Shown here: piece after piece, positions 52,153 to 61,104 of the stretch | How the letters are laid out: every line of letters starts with the position of its first letter | Numbering within the stretch: the stretch's first letter is position 1 | DNA from: Sinorhizobium fredii NGR234 | GTDB lineage: Bacteria; Pseudomonadota; Alphaproteobacteria; Rhizobiales; Rhizobiaceae | DNA: 64,000 nt | Reading direction: 5' to 3' | Assembly: GCF_000018545.1 (NCBI RefSeq) | Contig: NC_012587.1 | Location: forward strand, 1,922,001 to 1,986,000 | The notes under the pieces: generated by a model | Databases searched by the model: none | What the model was told of the DNA's origin: nothing | The model's input: the letters and a program-made list of their open reading frames with translations, nothing else | Translations under genes and position numbers: made by a program

Positions 52153-53256
52153 TCATTTCCGCTTCGTTGCTTCCCGCGTCGCGATCGGCTCCGATGCGAA
52201 GGGGATAGGGGCGATGAAGCCGAGCTCCAGCAATTGCCTTGACCCGGAAAACCGGACGGAATGCTCATCTGCAAAATCGAATTCGCCGGTTTTCTGCAGG
52301 TCATTCAACATCTTGCGGTAAATGGCGGCACCGTCGAAATACTGTCCGTCGCTAACCGCCTGTTCGATCTTCTCGCGGTAATCGGAAAAGAACTTGAAGT
52401 GCAGCAACACCCCGGAAATGTCCAGGAAGTTTCTTTCGCAGGGTAGCGGCTGGTGGATGCTGACGCTAAGACTGCAATTCCTGTCCCAAAAGATCAGCGG
52501 ATATTTGATGAGTTCCAGCACATGCGCGAACTTGCGCTTCCGGGGACCGCCGGTGATGCTTATGGCTCGTTTGGTATAACTGATTTCATAGCCAACGCCG
52601 TCGAAATGGTCAGCGATTTCCCACGGCATGCGATGATCGTCGGTGTCGAGCGTGGCCGAGCCGATCGGCTCGATCGGATACATGTCGAGCATGGGAGCAG
52701 CGAGGCGCTTGTCGCCCCGCCGTTCGAGTACCTGGATCAGCTTGTCGAGACGCTGATGCTCAGAGTCCTGATAGATCAGAAACTCATCGGAATCGACATT
52801 GACATACCACCTGTCCGCGCCGTAGCGGTCGAATAGGGCTTCGCGCCACTCACGACCACGGCGAGCATCGCGGTAACGCAGGGGTGAACCCCACACTTCG
52901 ACGTCCGCTTGAGAAAGCAGATATTCGCGGGTCCCGTCGGATGAAACGTCATCGACACAGATGAAACGGGAAACGCCGAGCTTCCTGTAATGCGCCAGGA
53001 AGGCCGGCATCAGCTTTATGTCGTTGTGCGTATTGAAAACGAGCGGAAGATCATTCTTGGCGAGAGGTCGGGGACCGCCTTCCCGAAGGCAGACCATCGC
53101 AATCTCGCGTTTCCTTTTGCGCACTCGAGCCGTGAGCTTGTAGGTCTCATAGCGGGTCAGCAACCGGTCCAGAAGACCCCTGTGGCTTCGCCCGGACCCA
53201 GAAAGACGAAAGGGATAATGAAGATCGCCCAATATGCGCTCCAGTCGGCCGTCCAC
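52153..53256 (-). CDS. Glycosyltransferase family 2/92-like
   Basis: A 367-residue protein. The GT-A core starts with FNTHNDIKLMPAFLAHYRKL, RFICVDDVSSDGTREYL and VNVDSDEFLIYQ, the DxD metal-binding site. Such enzymes add sugars to polysaccharide or lipid acceptors. No signal peptide or membrane segment is present. It lies next to a sulfotransferase, so the two may modify the same surface glycan. Confidence 0.8.
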   Translation of the reverse strand: MDGRLERILGDLHYPFRLSGSGRSHRGLLDRLLTRYETYKLTARVRKRKREIAMVCLREGGPRPLAKNDLPLVFNTHNDIKLMPAFLAHYRKLGVSRFICVDDVSSDGTREYLLSQADVEVWGSPLRYRDARRGREWREALFDRYGADRWYVNVDSDEFLIYQDSEHQRLDKLIQVLERRGDKRLAAPMLDMYPIEPIGSATLDTDDHRMPWEIADHFDGVGYEISYTKRAISITGGPRKRKFAHVLELIKYPLIFWDRNCSLSVSIHQPLPCERNFLDISGVLLHFKFFSDYREKIEQAVSDGQYFDGAAIYRKMLNDLQKTGEFDFADEHSVRFSGSRQLLELGFIAPIPFASEPIATREATKRK

Positions 53257-53322
53257 GATACGCGCGTGTACCGATATCGCCTCGAGAATTCAACTCCACA
53301 CGAGCGGCACACTGACCGCTAC

Positions 53323-53424
53323 CGCATGTGTCCTTAGTTCGTATTCGATTTAGGGACAAAAACATGCAGCAATTCAAAGTGCTGCAGCGACCTGTGCGTC
53401 TGAAAAAGACGCACGGCGCTGTAG
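53323..53424. repeat. Palindromic intergenic repeat, family R2 (full copy)
   Basis: Left palindrome GCATGTGTCCTTAGTTCG / GATTTAGGGACAAAAACATGC followed by CAGCAATTCAAAGTGCTGCA and the hairpin GTGCGTC-TGAAAAA-GACGCAC. It has the full layout of the family. Confidence 0.8.
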
Positions 53425-53449
53425 TTATCGCATGATCCGAATCTGCCCC

Positions 53450-54220
53450 TCAGAACGCGAACGGATAGCGCGGCTCAAGACTCCGCGTCGCCAGCTTGAA
53501 GAAGTTCTTGATCTTCCCGGGTATGTGTTCGCGGCGATCATAGGCGTCCAGCAAGTGTGCAGATTTGCGATCCTCGTTGAAGCGGGCAACCCATTCATCG
53601 GTCACCTCGTCGCGCTGAACCGCCATCGTCGTTTCGAGCGCCCCCGGCGCGGGCACCCCCAGGTGTTCTGCGACGCAAGAGATGAAAGGAGATGGGTCCG
53701 GGACCAGGTTCTCGTAGACGAACTCGGTGGACTCCGCACCTGTGAGTTCCAGATAGCTCCGCCAGAAACTATAGCTGTCGCGAATATAGAAAAAGCACTT
53801 CGCGATCTCTTCGAAATTGTATTGAGGATCAGCATTTCCCTGAACATGGGCAGCAAAACTCCGTGTTTGTCTTGCCCTGGCATAGGAAATGGCTTGCCGT
53901 AGCGTGTCGTCGCGTCGCAGGAAGACAAGCGCCACATCGTGTACGGAAAGGCAATATTGAATGAAGTCCATCCCATAGATTTCACGGGTGATGAAAAGAT
54001 GGTTGGGGAATATTTTCAGCCCGAAGTTGCCATTTTCGGTGGAACTTTTTCGGATGATTTCCTCGAAGAATTCCTCCCACGACAAGGAGCTGGTGTCGAG
54101 ACGATGGATTTTTGGCGACAGCCATTCGCTCGATTGCCCCATGTTTCCTGAATTATTGATGAGGGAGCCAAGCCAATTCGAGCCGCTTCTCGCCTCGGTC
54201 AAAAGTAGATACCCGCGCAT
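53450..54220 (-). CDS. Stf0-type sulfotransferase
   Basis: A 256-residue protein starting MRGYLLLTEARSGSNWLGSL, the PAPS 5'-phosphosulfate-binding loop. FLRRDDTLRQAISYARARQT supplies the 3'-phosphate site. It should move sulfate from PAPS to a glycan or lipid hydroxyl. Rhizobial Stf0 enzymes sulfate LPS, capsule or Nod-factor-like molecules. The neighbouring glycosyltransferase fits surface-glycan decoration. Confidence 0.85.
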   Translation of the reverse strand: MRGYLLLTEARSGSNWLGSLINNSGNMGQSSEWLSPKIHRLDTSSLSWEEFFEEIIRKSSTENGNFGLKIFPNHLFITREIYGMDFIQYCLSVHDVALVFLRRDDTLRQAISYARARQTRSFAAHVQGNADPQYNFEEIAKCFFYIRDSYSFWRSYLELTGAESTEFVYENLVPDPSPFISCVAEHLGVPAPGALETTMAVQRDEVTDEWVARFNEDRKSAHLLDAYDRREHIPGKIKNFFKLATRSLEPRYPFAF

Positions 54221-54491
54221 AAATCTCCGTCAGATCCGTCTTGCAACGCTCCAGCCGGTCGGGGTGCTAGAGAGAAATGTCGGCGATTTTTGGGGCGCTT
54301 CGTGCTCGCCAAAGGTATTGAACTGCCGATCTGGAGCGTTGAGGCCAGTCACGAAAATCGCAGCACGCACTCGCCCACCGGTTCACCGAATGAGGACGAT
54401 AATTTTTCCCAAGAATTTTGCAGAGGGTGCTGGACAAGCCAGTCGAAGGCCATTATACGCCCCACCAGACCGCTGCGACGCGGTCTTGGAC

Positions 54492-54567
<76 letters not shown>

Positions 54568-54771
54568 AAAACTCCTCAATGTTGCAATTCCTTGATGTTT
54601 TTGCGCGCAACGCGACTCAAGACCGGATTTTGCAGCGCCCCGGTCGATTTGACCAAACTGGTCTACTGTAATTCTCCCTCAGGTGGGCCAATCTGCGGGT
54701 ACCGATGCAGCTGCCTAAGCATATCGATGCCACCGCCCCGCCCCCGGTAACCGTCGATGGCCTCGGATCGC

Positions 54772-55689
54772 CTAAACCGCCAATTCCCCCTCGGCAATCT
54801 TCACCGCGTGGCCGCCGATACGCGCGGTCGCGATCTTGCCGCCGGCAATGTCGAGGTGCAGATGGATGAAGGAGGGCCTCCCCATCTCCACCCCCTGCTC
54901 CACCAGGATCGGGTGGTGCCCATCGACAAGCTCATCGAAGAGGTGAATCGCGCCGGAGAGCGCCGCCACCGCCGCGCCGGTTGCCGGGTCTTCGGAGATC
55001 CCCATCTCCGGGCGAAACATGCGGGCATGAAACCGGGCCATGTGGTTGATGCCGCCGCGGCAGTAGAGATAGGCGGCGGCGAGCCGGCCTTCGGCCAGCG
55101 GCGCGAGTCGCTCCCAACGCTGCGGGTCGAACTCGACAGCCGCGACGGCACCGACATCGTGCAAGGGCACCATGACAAAGGGAACGCCGGCACTCCAGAA
55201 GGAAATGACATGATTCTCGAAACCGATCTGCGTCGCCTTGAGGCTAAGCGCATCGGCAATCGCCTGCTTGTCGAAGCGCGCATCCAGCCGGCTCGGCTTG
55301 CGGGGCAGGTCGAATTCGGCAAATGTCGGGCCGCCGGGCCGCAGCCGCACCGCCGCGCGCACCGGCCCCACCTTCTGCTCCAGAATCTGCATGAGATCGA
55401 GCGGCTTCTCCGCGTCGCCGTAGAGCCCCTCTGCGAGCGCCACCGCCGCGCCGACGGTCGGGTGCCCGGCAAAGGGCAGTTCGTGCCAAGGCGTGAAGAT
55501 CCTGAGGCGCACTGAATGGGTGGCACTCCCCGGCCGCTGTATGAAGACGGTCTCGGACAGATTGAATTCCTGGGCAATCGCCTGCATGGCCACGTCGCTC
55601 AGGTCTCCGGCATCGAACACCACTGCAAGCGGATTGCCCTCGAGACGCTTCTCGGTGAAGACGTCGTAAATCGCGTAGCGTCGTCCCAT
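54772..55689 (-). CDS. PhzF-family isomerase
   Basis: A 305-residue PhzF-like protein. It has the N-terminal YDVFTEKRLEGNPLAVVFD with the conserved Gly-Asn-Pro, a Glu in FNLSETVFIQ that acts as catalytic acid in the family, and the twin domain motif ISEDPATGAAVAALSG. It is a cytosolic isomerase/epimerase with unknown substrate. The start at 55689 (GGGGAG upstream) removes 48 residues derived from an R2-type repeat. Confidence 0.9.
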   Translation of the reverse strand: MGRRYAIYDVFTEKRLEGNPLAVVFDAGDLSDVAMQAIAQEFNLSETVFIQRPGSATHSVRLRIFTPWHELPFAGHPTVGAAVALAEGLYGDAEKPLDLMQILEQKVGPVRAAVRLRPGGPTFAEFDLPRKPSRLDARFDKQAIADALSLKATQIGFENHVISFWSAGVPFVMVPLHDVGAVAAVEFDPQRWERLAPLAEGRLAAAYLYCRGGINHMARFHARMFRPEMGISEDPATGAAVAALSGAIHLFDELVDGHHPILVEQGVEMGRPSFIHLHLDIAGGKIATARIGGHAVKIAEGELAV

Positions 55690-55800
55690 GCATCTCCCCT
55701 TCGTGAAGGCGCGCGTTTCCCGATGCTCCCTTGTCCGAAACGGACCCGCACGAAGCTTGCTATGCTCTCGCCCCGGCGGCAAGGCGAAAACATCCACAGA

Positions 55801-55871
55801 TTGACCCACGGACAAAAGCATGCAGCATTTCAAGATACGGCAAGCGCCTCCGAGTGGACGCGCGGCGCTGC
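55801..55871. repeat. R2 repeat fragment
   Basis: GGACAAAAGCATGCAGCATT and GTGGACGCGCGGCGCTGCA match the right half of R2 copies. The hairpin arms are degraded. Confidence 0.5.
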
Positions 55872-55878
55872 AACCGCC

Positions 55879-56607
55879 TCACCGCGCAAAGAGCCACTTG
55901 AGGATCGGCGGGATGAACGCCGGATAATTGTGCGCTGTGGGCTCGGGTCCGCGGATTGCCACCGCCTCGTCGATCTCCGGATGCGGATCGGCGGCGACGT
56001 GCGCAGCCACCCGCGCAAGCACTTCGTCTGCCGTGGCTGAGAGCCTGAAAACGCGGAAGACAGTGACGGTACTGTCCATGTGAATGGCGTTCCATCCCGT
56101 TTCGGCGACCGCCTCGGAAAGCGAAATGCCTGTTTCCTCCTTGACCTCACGGGCAATGTTGCCGGCGACGTCGCAACGTCCGTCGACGATATCTTCCGGC
56201 TCCAGCGAACCGCCGGGGCTGTAGACGCGGCCGGGATTGGCCGTGCGGGCACCCATGCGGATGGCGATCATGGCCCCGTCCGAGGAAAACAGCATCGGCA
56301 TGCCGAAAAGATGATACGCGCCCGGTTCACGCGTTCTTCGCCACCAAAGGAACGTCGAATAGGGTACGATATGGGCTCGCGCGGCGATGTGTCCGTCGGC
56401 GATGCGGATCTCCCGCTGCAGCAGCATCCTGCCGTCGAAGAGATGCGGGTTGGCGGCGATCTCGCGCTGCCAGCTTTGCCGCGCTCGTTCCGCCTCGGCG
56501 AGATGGAACGGATGCGGCTCGGCCGAAACTTCGATGTCGATCTCCGAGACCGGGAAGACCGTGCCTTCCGCCGGCCAGGCTGCCCGGTTGCCTTCGAGAA
56601 CGGTCAT
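55879..56607 (-). CDS. NUDIX hydrolase
   Basis: A 242-residue protein. The NUDIX box is GGSLEPEDIVDGRCDVAGNI followed by AREVKEETGI, at about residues 150-180, with all key acidic residues. The N-terminal ~100 residues form an extra domain. It would hydrolyse a nucleoside diphosphate linked to another group. It begins 1 bp after the upstream nuclease-like gene, so the two form an operon. Confidence 0.87.
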   Translation of the reverse strand: MTVLEGNRAAWPAEGTVFPVSEIDIEVSAEPHPFHLAEAERARQSWQREIAANPHLFDGRMLLQREIRIADGHIAARAHIVPYSTFLWWRRTREPGAYHLFGMPMLFSSDGAMIAIRMGARTANPGRVYSPGGSLEPEDIVDGRCDVAGNIAREVKEETGISLSEAVAETGWNAIHMDSTVTVFRVFRLSATADEVLARVAAHVAADPHPEIDEAVAIRGPEPTAHNYPAFIPPILKWLFAR

Positions 56608-56608
56608 G

Positions 56609-57715
56609 TCATATGTCCAGCGTCATGACGAGTGGGCAATGGTCGGAGGCCTTGGGTCGGTCCCAGCCGGTGCGCGGATAACGCTCCACCTCCTGCCCAG
56701 CGGGAAAGATCGTCCGGTAGGGTTGGCCGGCGCGGACGATTTCCGGAACACGGCTGGAGTTGCGCCGCGCAAGGGCCGGTGACAGCCAGATGTAGTCGAG
56801 TTGGCACAGGTGCCGTTCCTCCGGGCCGCGGCTGTGGAAGAGCGTCCAGCGATCAAGCACCGGCCGCCTCGACATGGGGTTCTCGACAAAGCCGTCATGG
56901 CTGAGAATGTCGAGCGCGCTCACCTCTTCCTCATGCGGCACGAATTCGTAGCCGTTGCGCCGGTCGCCGAGGATGACCACCTTCTCCTGATAGTCGTTCA
57001 TGTCGCCACAAATGGCGAACATCTTGTCCGCGGTATGACCGCGACCGAACCGGCTTTCGATGACGTGGCGCACCGCCTTCGCCTCGGCTGCGCGAAGTGC
57101 CATTGTCGCCCGTCGGCCGTCGAGGCCGTCTCGGGCCGGCCCCATCGATTTGAAATGCACCACATAGAGCGTCAGCGGCCGGCCGCCGATCCTCAGATCC
57201 ACCTCCAGGCAGTCGCGTTTGAAGATGCGGTCGCGCGGACGGTTGGTCAGTGCCAGTTCCTCGTTGAAAAGATCGAGATCTTCATAGGTCAGCGTGGCAT
57301 GGCTCTTGACCTCCAGGCATTCGATCCTTTGCCCGTCGCGCGTCTCCTCGCGCATCAGCACCGCCACGTCGATGCCCCGAGAGTCGTTGCCTTCGATCAG
57401 GTACTTTTGTCGGTAGCCGTTGCCGACCATGCGGAAGAGATAGCCGTATTCGAAGGCCTGCAGCGCCGCCATGTTGTCGGCCTCCTGCAGGCAAAGAATG
57501 TCGGCATCGCAGTCGGCGATGGCGAGCGCCGACATCTGCCGCGTGTCGTCCGTATGGGCGATCGTGCGCGCCTCTTCCAGCCGCTGATACTCCGCCTCGC
57601 TGCGCACATCGAAAAGCCGCAACACCCGGTCCTGCTTGAGCTGGTTGCGGAAGCCGGAAAAATCGAAGCGGCTGAGCAGGTTCTCGATATTGAAGGTGGC
57701 AAGGCGAAGCGACAT
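56609..57715 (-). CDS. Endonuclease/exonuclease/phosphatase (EEP) family protein
   Basis: A 368-residue metal-dependent phosphoesterase. Motifs in order: LATFNIENL (Asn ligand), DILCLQEAD (Glu ligand), VVHFKSMGPA, ICGDMNDYQE and KASDHCPLVMTLDI at the C-terminus, which carry the catalytic Asp/His pairs. No signal peptide is present, so a cytosolic nuclease or phosphatase is likely. It is cotranscribed with a NUDIX gene, suggesting nucleotide or nucleic-acid clean-up. Confidence 0.88.
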   Translation of the reverse strand: MSLRLATFNIENLLSRFDFSGFRNQLKQDRVLRLFDVRSEAEYQRLEEARTIAHTDDTRQMSALAIADCDADILCLQEADNMAALQAFEYGYLFRMVGNGYRQKYLIEGNDSRGIDVAVLMREETRDGQRIECLEVKSHATLTYEDLDLFNEELALTNRPRDRIFKRDCLEVDLRIGGRPLTLYVVHFKSMGPARDGLDGRRATMALRAAEAKAVRHVIESRFGRGHTADKMFAICGDMNDYQEKVVILGDRRNGYEFVPHEEEVSALDILSHDGFVENPMSRRPVLDRWTLFHSRGPEERHLCQLDYIWLSPALARRNSSRVPEIVRAGQPYRTIFPAGQEVERYPRTGWDRPKASDHCPLVMTLDI

Positions 57716-57751
57716 CGGGCAATCCGCAAAAATGGAAATGCCGCGGAGATT

Positions 57752-57852
57752 ACTGCATGATTCCTTAAATCGGAATCGATTTAAGGACAAAATCATGCAG
57801 CATTTCAAAGGCTACAGCGACCTTAGCGCGTCCGAATGGACGCGCGGCGCTG
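57752..57852. repeat. Palindromic intergenic repeat, family R2 (best copy)
   Basis: TGCATGATTCCTTAAATCGG / CGATTTAAGGACAAAATCATGCA make a near-perfect palindrome, followed by CAGCATTTCAAAGGCTACAG and the hairpin GCGCGTCC-GAAT-GGACGCGC. It lies upstream of the EEP gene. Confidence 0.85.
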
Positions 57853-57931
57853 TCGCGCGGGACGACCAAAAGTGTAAAGCGCAACGCCCTCTTTGGCGCC
57901 CGATGTCGACTGGGACGCAGCCTTGTCCGTT

Positions 57932-58375
57932 CTAGCGCCTGACGGCGACCACTTGGCCGCGGCTGAAATAGGACAGTTGCACCCTTCCGGACTGATTGCC
58001 GCCGATCAACCGCGCGGTCGATTTCGACAGCGTGGAGAGGATCCCGACATGATAGCTACGGCCGGTCCTGACCACGATGACGTCGCCCGGGCGGGCGTAG
58101 GAAAGCTTGATCGGCGCCCCGAACCGGATCCAGGACCGCGCAAAGCTGTAGCTCTGTGGCGGTTGCCGACCGGCTTTTCGGGCGATCATGCCCATGAAGT
58201 GTCCGCACCAGGGCGTGCGTGCCGGGTTGATGCCAAGGGCGGCGCGCAGCCGCTTGTTGTTCTTGACCTCGTGCAGACCCGCATATTGCTGGGCCTGGGC
58301 CAGCATGCCTGCCGACGTGGTCTCCGGTGATGTAAGCGCGACTAATGCCGCAGTCAGAAACGCCACAACCTTCAT
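57932..58375 (-). CDS. Secreted TIGR02594-like cell-wall protein
   Basis: A 147-residue protein with signal peptide, then a domain with RTPWCGHFMGMIARKAGRQ (probable catalytic Cys) and YHVGIL (His), the CHAP/NlpC-like pairing seen in TIGR02594 proteins. Such proteins cut peptidoglycan peptides. The start at 58375 begins the signal peptide; longer frames add polar sequence. Confidence 0.75.
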   Translation of the reverse strand: MKVVAFLTAALVALTSPETTSAGMLAQAQQYAGLHEVKNNKRLRAALGINPARTPWCGHFMGMIARKAGRQPPQSYSFARSWIRFGAPIKLSYARPGDVIVVRTGRSYHVGILSTLSKSTARLIGGNQSGRVQLSYFSRGQVVAVRR

Positions 58376-59052
58376 GAGTCGGGTCTCCTTTGTGCGCGGG
58401 CCGGCCTCATGCCGGGTTGCGCCGCTCTGCGTTTCCGTCCATCGCACCGGGTATGCCCCCCGTAGGCGCGCAAATTCCTTGCACGCAAAGAGCCGCCCGC
58501 GTTCGGGAGAGCGTCCCGAACGCGCGAATGAAATGCTCCGGAATCAAAGGGCTAGAGCGTCCTTGATCGAGGCGCGCGACAAACCTCAGGCGAACCTGAG
58601 AGGCCGAAGCTTTGCATGGCTCCGCCCGAGAGCGGTGCAGCCCTATGGCAACCACGCAAACTACATCACGCCTTCGCTACGACGTACGAAAGACTCTCTA
58701 GCGCTTTGAGGCTGCACATCTCCTATCGCTGGATCCCGATGTCGAGTTCCAGGATTGAAGTTGCAGCCGGCCCGCAAACTGCAATGGCCGTGCCCCAACC
58801 TGATGGCGGTCGCTCAGCGAGATATGGAATTCCCCTGCCAGCCGTTGGTCAGCGTCAGGACTTTGCCGGTGAGGTGCAGCGAAATTGTGGCAGAGATCGC
58901 GCCTAACGTGCGCGAGGCGCGCATTTCTACGCCGATCCGGCTGGATCGACCCAAAATTGGCGCGCCGACACCCCGAGGCACCGGGATTTTTCGCGCGTGC
59001 ATTTCTGGTTCGTCACCCGCGCAGCGCGCGGCGGCACTCGAAGCGTTCCCCC
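58376..59052. other. Stretch without a supported gene
   Basis: About 680 bases. It includes a short hairpin at 58585-58600 (CTCAGG-CGAA-CCTGAG) and R2/R3-like remnants around 58530-58560. No frame has coding character on either strand. Confidence 0.4.
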
Positions 59053-59628
59053 CTACTGCGTCAGAACGCCGCTCTTCTTTGCTGTCCAGGCAGCAATGAA
59101 GTCCATGAGATCGGGCGACAGGCAGTCGTAGGGTTCGAGGCCGAGCTGCCTTAGATGATTGCGGACCGAATTCATTCTCGAGGGGTCGACGCCCGCCTCG
59201 ATGATCGACGAAACGAAGGCCGCGAAAGTGGGCTCCGGCCATCCGCGCTCCTGGAAGCGTTCCGGATGAATGAAGTCGAGCCCCTGGAACGCGTGCTCGC
59301 GCTCGACCGGCCCGTACATGTGCACGCCGCATTCCCGGCACCGATGGCGTCGGATCAGCGCCGTCGGATCGACGATCTCCAGCTTGTCGCCGTTTTCGAT
59401 CACGCTGACATTCTCATGAGGCGTGACCGCCACGATAGAAAAAGTAGCGTCGGCCGGTTTCCAGCATTTCGTACAGCCGCAGGCGTGATTATGCGCGATC
59501 CCGCCGGATATCCTGACTTTGACCGGGCGGTCAGTGCAGGCGCAGACCAGCGTGCCGCCGCTGAAGCCCGGATCGCCCTTGGCGAAGCCGTTGTCGAGCC
59601 ATGGATGCAGTGAAATAGGGGTTTCCAT
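59053..59628 (-). CDS. gfa: Glutathione-dependent formaldehyde-activating enzyme (Gfa)
   Basis: A 191-residue protein matching true Gfa along its length: CACTDRP, then [26 protein letters not shown] and the FIHPERF segment. All zinc cysteines are present. It speeds S-hydroxymethylglutathione formation, the first step of formaldehyde removal. GGGAGGAA precedes the ATG at 59628. No dehydrogenase partner is adjacent. Confidence 0.9.
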   Translation of the reverse strand: METPISLHPWLDNGFAKGDPGFSGGTLVCACTDRPVKVRISGGIAHNHACGCTKCWKPADATFSIVAVTPHENVSVIENGDKLEIVDPTALIRRHRCRECGVHMYGPVEREHAFQGLDFIHPERFQERGWPEPTFAAFVSSIIEAGVDPSRMNSVRNHLRQLGLEPYDCLSPDLMDFIAAWTAKKSGVLTQ

Positions 59629-59857
59629 TTGTTCCTCCCTCGGCTGCACTCCCGTGCCGCGCCTCTCCGGACTCGTGCAACCTTCTCAAGCGTTTACGCC
59701 GGATCTGGCCCTCAGCCTGCGCACCGGCGAAGAGACCGCGACGTTCAGCCCCGAGAATAGCACTGAACGCCTCCGTTGCCGAATTCCATCTGGATGCGGA
59801 CCCGCCGCCGATTGCGTCGTCACGGAGAAACACAGCCCTTGAGCATCGTGCATTCCC

Positions 59858-60906
59858 TCATTCCCTGTTAGCGCGATAGATCACGGGCCACTCGCTGGCT
59901 ACGATACCTCGACACGTGTCGAGCCTGCCGTAACGCAGCAGTTGGAAACGCTCGCCGTCCCACACCCATTCCCCCTTCTCGCCACAGTCTCCGGCCCCAC
60001 GCCCGGCATTTGTTGCCGAAAGCGTCAAGCCGTCTCTGGAGATCGAAGGATTGACGAGTTCGGTCAGCACCGAAACGCCATTTTGGAAGCGACCGTTACT
60101 GCTGCCGTGGTCTTCGAAGACGACCGGGGTGACCTGCCCCTCCGCGACGATAAAGAACGAGTAGCCGATATTGTAGGCGGCTGCCCAATTGCAGATGCCC
60201 CATAGTGTCTGCCTTGCCGAGAGGCGGGCAACGATCGGCTCCATGCCATCCGGGCAGGAAGAATATCGGCGTCCTTCGTCGCATCTGCGGTGGAAGCCGG
60301 CGGCGGACTGTCCTCGACGATTTGGATTGGTTTCGCCGCCACAAGCGGCGCCTCGGGAACTGCGGGAACCCTGGAAGCGGGCTGCCAGCCCTTGTTGACG
60401 AGGGCCGTAACAGTCCCACCGCGCATTTGCCTGTCGTCGACGAAACGAAGCGACGGCACCGATCCCGCCACCGCGATCACCACGCGCGCCAAAGCCCTCC
60501 CATTCTTGTCGCTCCTTGAAATGCGGAGTTGCCTGGCCTTGCCCAGCGCAACGAAAAAGGCATCGGCATTCTGACCGGACAGCACCGCCTTCGTGTAAAC
60601 ACCGTCCTGCTCGCTGATGAACCCGCCCACTTCCTGATCGTCCAGGAAGACTTCCAGCTTCCTATCCGTTCGTGGTTCGACGTCATAAAAACCAAAGGTC
60701 ACGAGAGGCGCAGCCTTCGCCGCGCCGCCACGCTCGATCTTCACGAACCCGATTTCCGCAACACCCTCCTCGGGCAGTCCGATGGCCGAGCAGGATCGGA
60801 GATTGTCGCAACCGGCGACCCAGTTCTCGAAATACGCCATCTCCTGGGCAAGAACATTGGAAGCCGACAACACGAGCGCTATCGCCGATTTCATAAAGCT
60901 ACGCAT
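59858..60906 (-). pseudogene. DUF1176 periplasmic protein with a one-base frameshift
   Basis: The first frame gives a signal peptide and a DUF1176 N-terminal half up to DADILPA. The second, from MEPIVARLSARQTLWGIC to the end, continues the family. One base missing near 60255-60262 (CTTCCTGCCCGGATGG on the minus strand) would join them into a ~350-residue protein. It is a broken gene or a sequence error. The family is periplasmic with unknown role. Confidence 0.75.
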
Positions 60907-61043
60907 TTTCTAGCCTTTTCTGAATAACGGAATAGAGACCATCAAGCGGGACAGGTCGCTGCAAGCAAATTATGGACAAACGGCATCGGAATCTCCGAAC
61001 AATGAGCGCTCAGCGGCTGGCGGCCCGAATGTTTTACTGACTG

Positions 61044-61076
61044 GACGGGGCGGGATACTGTCTATCCCGCCCCGTC
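61044..61076. terminator. Strong hairpin after the RTX gene
   Basis: A perfect 14-bp stem (GACGGGGCGGGATA and complement, 5-base loop) lies 28 bases past the RTX stop. There is no T run, so it may block or stabilise RNA. Confidence 0.65.
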
Positions 61077-61104
61077 TCGCTATCAATAGGCTAGCGAAAC
61101 CGCG

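Noticed and set aside
55690..55833. Longer PhzF start at 55833
   Set aside because: The extra 48 residues are translated from R2-type repeat DNA; the start at 55689 has a good ribosome site.
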